From Bacillota bacterium (lineage in GTDB: Bacteria > Bacillota > Bacilli > Alicyclobacillales > Alicyclobacillaceae): a stretch of DNA of 7,802 nt. A program made the position numbers and the translations under genes. Positions 6,458 to 7,802 of the stretch are shown here, in pieces (position 1 is the stretch's first letter; the number at the start of each line of letters is the position of its first letter). The stretch covers positions 1 through 7,802 of the forward strand of contig JAKAXI010000082.1 of assembly GCA_021816665.1 (NCBI GenBank). The letters run 5' to 3'. The notes beneath the pieces are model-generated. The model saw only the letters and a list, made by a program, of their open reading frames with translations, had not been told where the DNA came from and made no database searches.

Positions 6458-6844
6458 ATGGCTCACGGGCACGTCAAGTCAACCCCCGCTCAAGCTCGGA
6501 AACACGCGCTGCGACCTGCTCCTGCAGGCGTCGCACTCGCCCCTGCAACACCACAGGACCGAGCAGCGGCCGACACAGAACGGTGTTTTCTGCCACTCTT
6601 CATGCTGTTCGGCATGGGCGCTGGCGGTTGGGCAGCTAGGCGGCGTGGATACGGGCAGTATGGGGCAGGTTACGGTGCTGGCTATGGCCCATTTGGTGGG
6701 TTTGGTGGTTTCTCCGGCGGTATGGGGGGCTATGGTGGCGGTTATGGCGCAGGCTATGGTGGCGCTCCTGGATACGGCGCAGGCATGGGCGGTTATGGCG
6801 GTGGATACGGAGGTAGGATGGGCGGTTGGCCGTTTTTCTTCTAA
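6458..6844 (+). CDS. small Gly/Tyr-rich protein, possibly spore- or envelope-associated
   Basis: No family recognised. The 128-aa protein has three parts: a basic, Ala/Pro-rich head (1-40) with no signal peptide; a short hydrophobic stretch with a single cysteine at about 43-60 (CFLPLFMLFGMGAGGWAA) followed by RRR; and a low-complexity tail (64-123) in which 34 of 60 residues are Gly and ten are Tyr, mostly as GYG units, ending in aromatic WPFFF. Such tails occur in coat, exosporium and cell-surface proteins, so a structural or self-associating role is a guess. The start is set by a very good RBS. It is divergent from thrC. A possible sporulation-type -10, CATAGAGTG at 6418-6426, resembles sigmaE/sigmaK elements, but no matching -35 was found. 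It ends 72 bases before a strong hairpin. Alternative reading: an unrelated low-complexity frame kept open by GC content, which the RBS and terminator argue against. Confidence 0.75.
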   Translation: MAHGHVKSTPAQARKHALRPAPAGVALAPATPQDRAAADTERCFLPLFMLFGMGAGGWAARRRGYGQYGAGYGAGYGPFGGFGGFSGGMGGYGGGYGAGYGGAPGYGAGMGGYGGGYGGRMGGWPFFF

Positions 6845-6916
6845 TGATTAATGGGTGCGACTCAACTGTCTATCTAAAGCATCTTCAAATCGCCTCTGTT
6901 CGCGTTCAACACTTTC

Positions 6917-6950
6917 GCAACCCAGGGTGGGAACCCCCCTGGGTTGCTTT
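6917..6950 (+). terminator. rho-independent terminator after the Gly/Tyr-rich gene
   Basis: GCAACCCAGGG (6917-6927) and CCCTGGGTTGC (6937-6947) form a perfect 11-bp stem with a nine-base loop, followed by TTT and then a mixed T-rich stretch. It also lies just past the stop of the convergent YjcZ-like gene and may help end that transcript, although the other side has no T-run. Confidence 0.8.
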
Positions 6951-6974
6951 ACATCTGTTGTAATGTCCTGACCA

Positions 6975-7094
6975 TCAGGCGACTGGCGTGGTTGTGCAGG
7001 TGGTCGTGTAAGCGGGCACGAGCAGGAAGAACAACACGAAGATGATCAGAAACACAACCGCCCAACGAGTGTAGCCGCCAAAGACACCGTACAT
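6975..7094 (-). CDS. YjcZ-like single-helix small protein
   Basis: A 39-residue protein. The N-terminus MYGVFGGYTR is Gly/Tyr-rich, residues 11-28 (WAVVFLIIFVLFFLLVPA) form one strong membrane helix, and the tail is a short Thr-rich TTTCTTTPVA. The pattern Y-G-x-x-G-G-Y followed by a lone helix is that of YjcZ-family peptides, which are common, often multicopy, sporulation-associated proteins in Bacillota; family membership is judged by eye only. AAGGAGGA (7109-7102) lies seven bases before the ATG, ideal for a real gene. The Thr/Cys tail is longer than in the typical ~26-30 aa members I remember. It converges with the Gly/Tyr-rich gene and is divergent from the thioredoxin-like gene. Automatic gene callers could miss it because of its size. 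Confidence 0.8.
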   Translation of the reverse strand: MYGVFGGYTRWAVVFLIIFVLFFLLVPAYTTTCTTTPVA

Positions 7095-7101
7095 CCGGCA
7101 T

Positions 7102-7109
7102 TCCTCCTT
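7102..7109 (-). promoter_or_regulatory. ribosome binding site of the YjcZ-like gene
   Basis: Minus-strand AAGGAGGA, seven bases before the ATG at 7094. It is the strongest single indication that this 39-codon frame is translated. Confidence 0.8.
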
Positions 7110-7237
7110 GTGATTGTTAGGTCGTGATGACAGTTCAGTAGATGCGTACAGACGGCGGACAGAGAAGGACAGTCACCCAATTTCCCACACCTTGGGCACC
7201 TGCAGTGAAGCCCGCCGGACGGTCATTTCTCGCTCTG

Positions 7238-7252
7238 TGGTATAGTTATAAT
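7238..7252 (+). promoter_or_regulatory. extended -10 promoter of the thioredoxin-like gene
   Basis: TGG-TATAGT (7238-7246) is an extended -10 (TGnTATAAT with one mismatch), followed at once by a perfect TATAAT (7247-7252). No good -35 is present at either spacing, as is usual for extended -10 promoters. The start point would be about 7253-7260, which rules out the longer open frame beginning at 7142. Confidence 0.6.
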
Positions 7253-7275
7253 GGAAGTACTGTTGGTGCAAGGAT

Positions 7276-7280
7276 GGAGG
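7276..7280 (+). promoter_or_regulatory. ribosome binding site that places the thioredoxin-like start
   Basis: GGAGG lies eight bases before a TTG (7289) and 11 before an ATG (7292). The ATG at 7274 overlaps this site and has only AAGG directly against it, so it is unlikely to be the start. Confidence 0.65.
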
Positions 7281-7288
7281 CTGATACG

Positions 7289-7609
7289 TTGATGCTCGAA
7301 GAGGTCGAAGACTCCGAACTTCAGGAACGCCTGTGGAAGGCAGATGGACCGCTTGTCGTGTTTTTCCACACACCTCTGTGCGGGACGTGTAAGGTCGGCC
7401 GCAAGATGCTGACTGTTGCCCTCGCTGCACTGCCAGAGATCCCGTCAGTCGCCTGCAACCTGAACGCGATGCCACACTGGGCACAGGACTGGCAGATCAC
7501 CAGCGTTCCCTGCCTGCTTGTCGTGGAACGCCTGAAGGTCGTTGAACGTGTATACGCGTTTGAGTCGGCTGGTCACCTTTTCCGCGTACTGCAACCCTAC
7601 TGCAGTTGA
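7289..7609 (+). CDS. thioredoxin-like protein (YusE-like) with CGTC motif
   Basis: Thioredoxin-fold protein of 106 aa (105 if the ATG at 7292 is used). PLVVFFHTPLCGTCKVGRKML at about 21-41 contains strand beta-3 and the redox pair C-G-T-C (residues 31 and 34); ITSVPCLLVVER at about 71-82 has the cis-proline that faces the active site. A cysteine directly follows that proline, and two more lie at about 56 and 105. It lacks the WCGPC motif of true thioredoxins. It fits the Bacillus YusE-type group, which in B. subtilis lies close to yusF, whose relative is also in this window. Probable role: thiol-disulfide exchange in the cytoplasm, partner unknown. It has its own promoter. The frame is open from 7142, but the promoter lies inside that extension. 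Confidence 0.88.
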   Translation: MMLEEVEDSELQERLWKADGPLVVFFHTPLCGTCKVGRKMLTVALAALPEIPSVACNLNAMPHWAQDWQITSVPCLLVVERLKVVERVYAFESAGHLFRVLQPYCS

Positions 7610-7802
7610 ACCGACCAACCTGCCACCGCCTGAAATAACCCCTGCTACCTCAAAATCAATGAAACCACGCGTGCCACAAGTGTCAAACATCACTCCGATG
7701 TAGCGACAGTTCAGTGACTGAACCCGTCCATCATCTAAGTCAGATTCTACTTACGTCATAGAAAATTCAAATTAGAGCCCAAATCGGGTGTTTCGGGGTC
7801 TG
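7610..7802. other. right-end stretch with no convincing gene
   Basis: This AT-richer stretch contains no reading frame with a ribosome binding site, and no terminator with a T-run was found after the thioredoxin-like gene. The notable element is a 15-bp palindrome, listed separately. A possible minus-strand -10 (TAGAAT, about 7744-7749) with a TTTGAA box 16 bases upstream is weak and has no gene behind it. Confidence 0.5.
7709..7723. repeat. 15-bp perfect palindrome
   Basis: GTTCAGTGACTGAAC has two 7-base arms around a central G. It could be an operator for a gene beyond the window, or a small hairpin after the thioredoxin-like gene; there is no T-run on either side. The 11 bases GACAGTTCAGT (7705-7715), which include its left arm, recur exactly at 7129-7139, on the other side of the thioredoxin-like gene. 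Confidence 0.4.

Noticed and set aside
6278..6458. T-box or riboswitch leader for the threonine genes
   Set aside because: The promoter lies directly against thrC, leaving no leader; no T-box sequence or antiterminator hairpin was found.
6274..6459. 61-codon frame on the minus strand upstream of thrC
   Set aside because: It runs through the thrC promoter, has no ribosome binding site and no recognisable protein character.
6645..6851. Second frame through the Gly/Tyr-rich region
   Set aside because: A shadow produced by the repetitive GGY codons, without a ribosome binding site.
7142..7288. N-terminal extension of the thioredoxin-like protein from 7142
   Set aside because: The extended -10 promoter lies inside it, and the extra sequence has no signal peptide or domain.
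7445..7693. 82-codon frame antisense to the thioredoxin-like gene
   Set aside because: It mostly mirrors a real gene, and its GGAG is only two bases from the ATG.

Overview
The window looks like chromosome from a spore-forming, mid-to-high-GC member of the Bacillota, probably Alicyclobacillus-like or a relative. The evidence is: strong AGGAGG-type ribosome binding sites; frequent TTG/GTG starts (map, the TOPRIM gene, thrC, and probably the iron exporter and thioredoxin-like genes); sigmaA-type promoters; proteins resembling B. subtilis MapA, ThrC, ThrB, YusF and YusE; and two small proteins of the kind seen in spore formers (a YjcZ-like one-helix peptide and a Gly/Tyr-rich protein). Genus placement is inference. 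Bases 1-9 match the 3' end of the Illumina adapter, so the left edge may be a contig end carrying leftover adapter.

Layout. (1) Minus strand, 38-1636: a DHA2-type multidrug MFS exporter. Its promoter carries an 18-bp palindrome exactly between the -35 and -10 boxes, a clear repressor-site architecture; no regulator gene is in the window. (2) Plus strand, 1853-2599: a stand-alone type I methionine aminopeptidase with a TTG start. (3) Minus strand, 6277 down to 2669: a tightly packed four-gene unit, thrC-thrB-TOPRIM-ferritin/VIT1. Its junctions are an ATGA overlap (thrC/thrB), a 12-nt shift with the RBS overlapping the stop codon (thrB/TOPRIM), and a probable GTGA overlap (TOPRIM/VIT1). A TTGACA-N17-AATAAT promoter lies just before thrC. 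The unit runs into a hairpin shared with the convergent map gene. (4) Plus strand, 6458-6844: a Gly/Tyr-rich small protein, divergent from thrC, ending before a strong hairpin terminator. (5) Minus strand, 7094-6975: a 39-aa YjcZ-like single-helix peptide. (6) Plus strand, 7289-7609: a YusE-like thioredoxin-fold protein with a CGTC motif. The last ~190 bases contain no convincing gene but do contain a 15-bp perfect palindrome.

How it fits together. ThrC and ThrB perform the last two steps of threonine synthesis (homoserine -> O-phosphohomoserine -> threonine); homoserine dehydrogenase is not in the window. The same transcript appears to encode a small TOPRIM protein and a membrane iron exporter with a ferritin-like domain, an unexpected combination and the most interesting feature of the region. 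The other genes are largely independent units. No mobile element, CRISPR array, tRNA or rRNA was seen.
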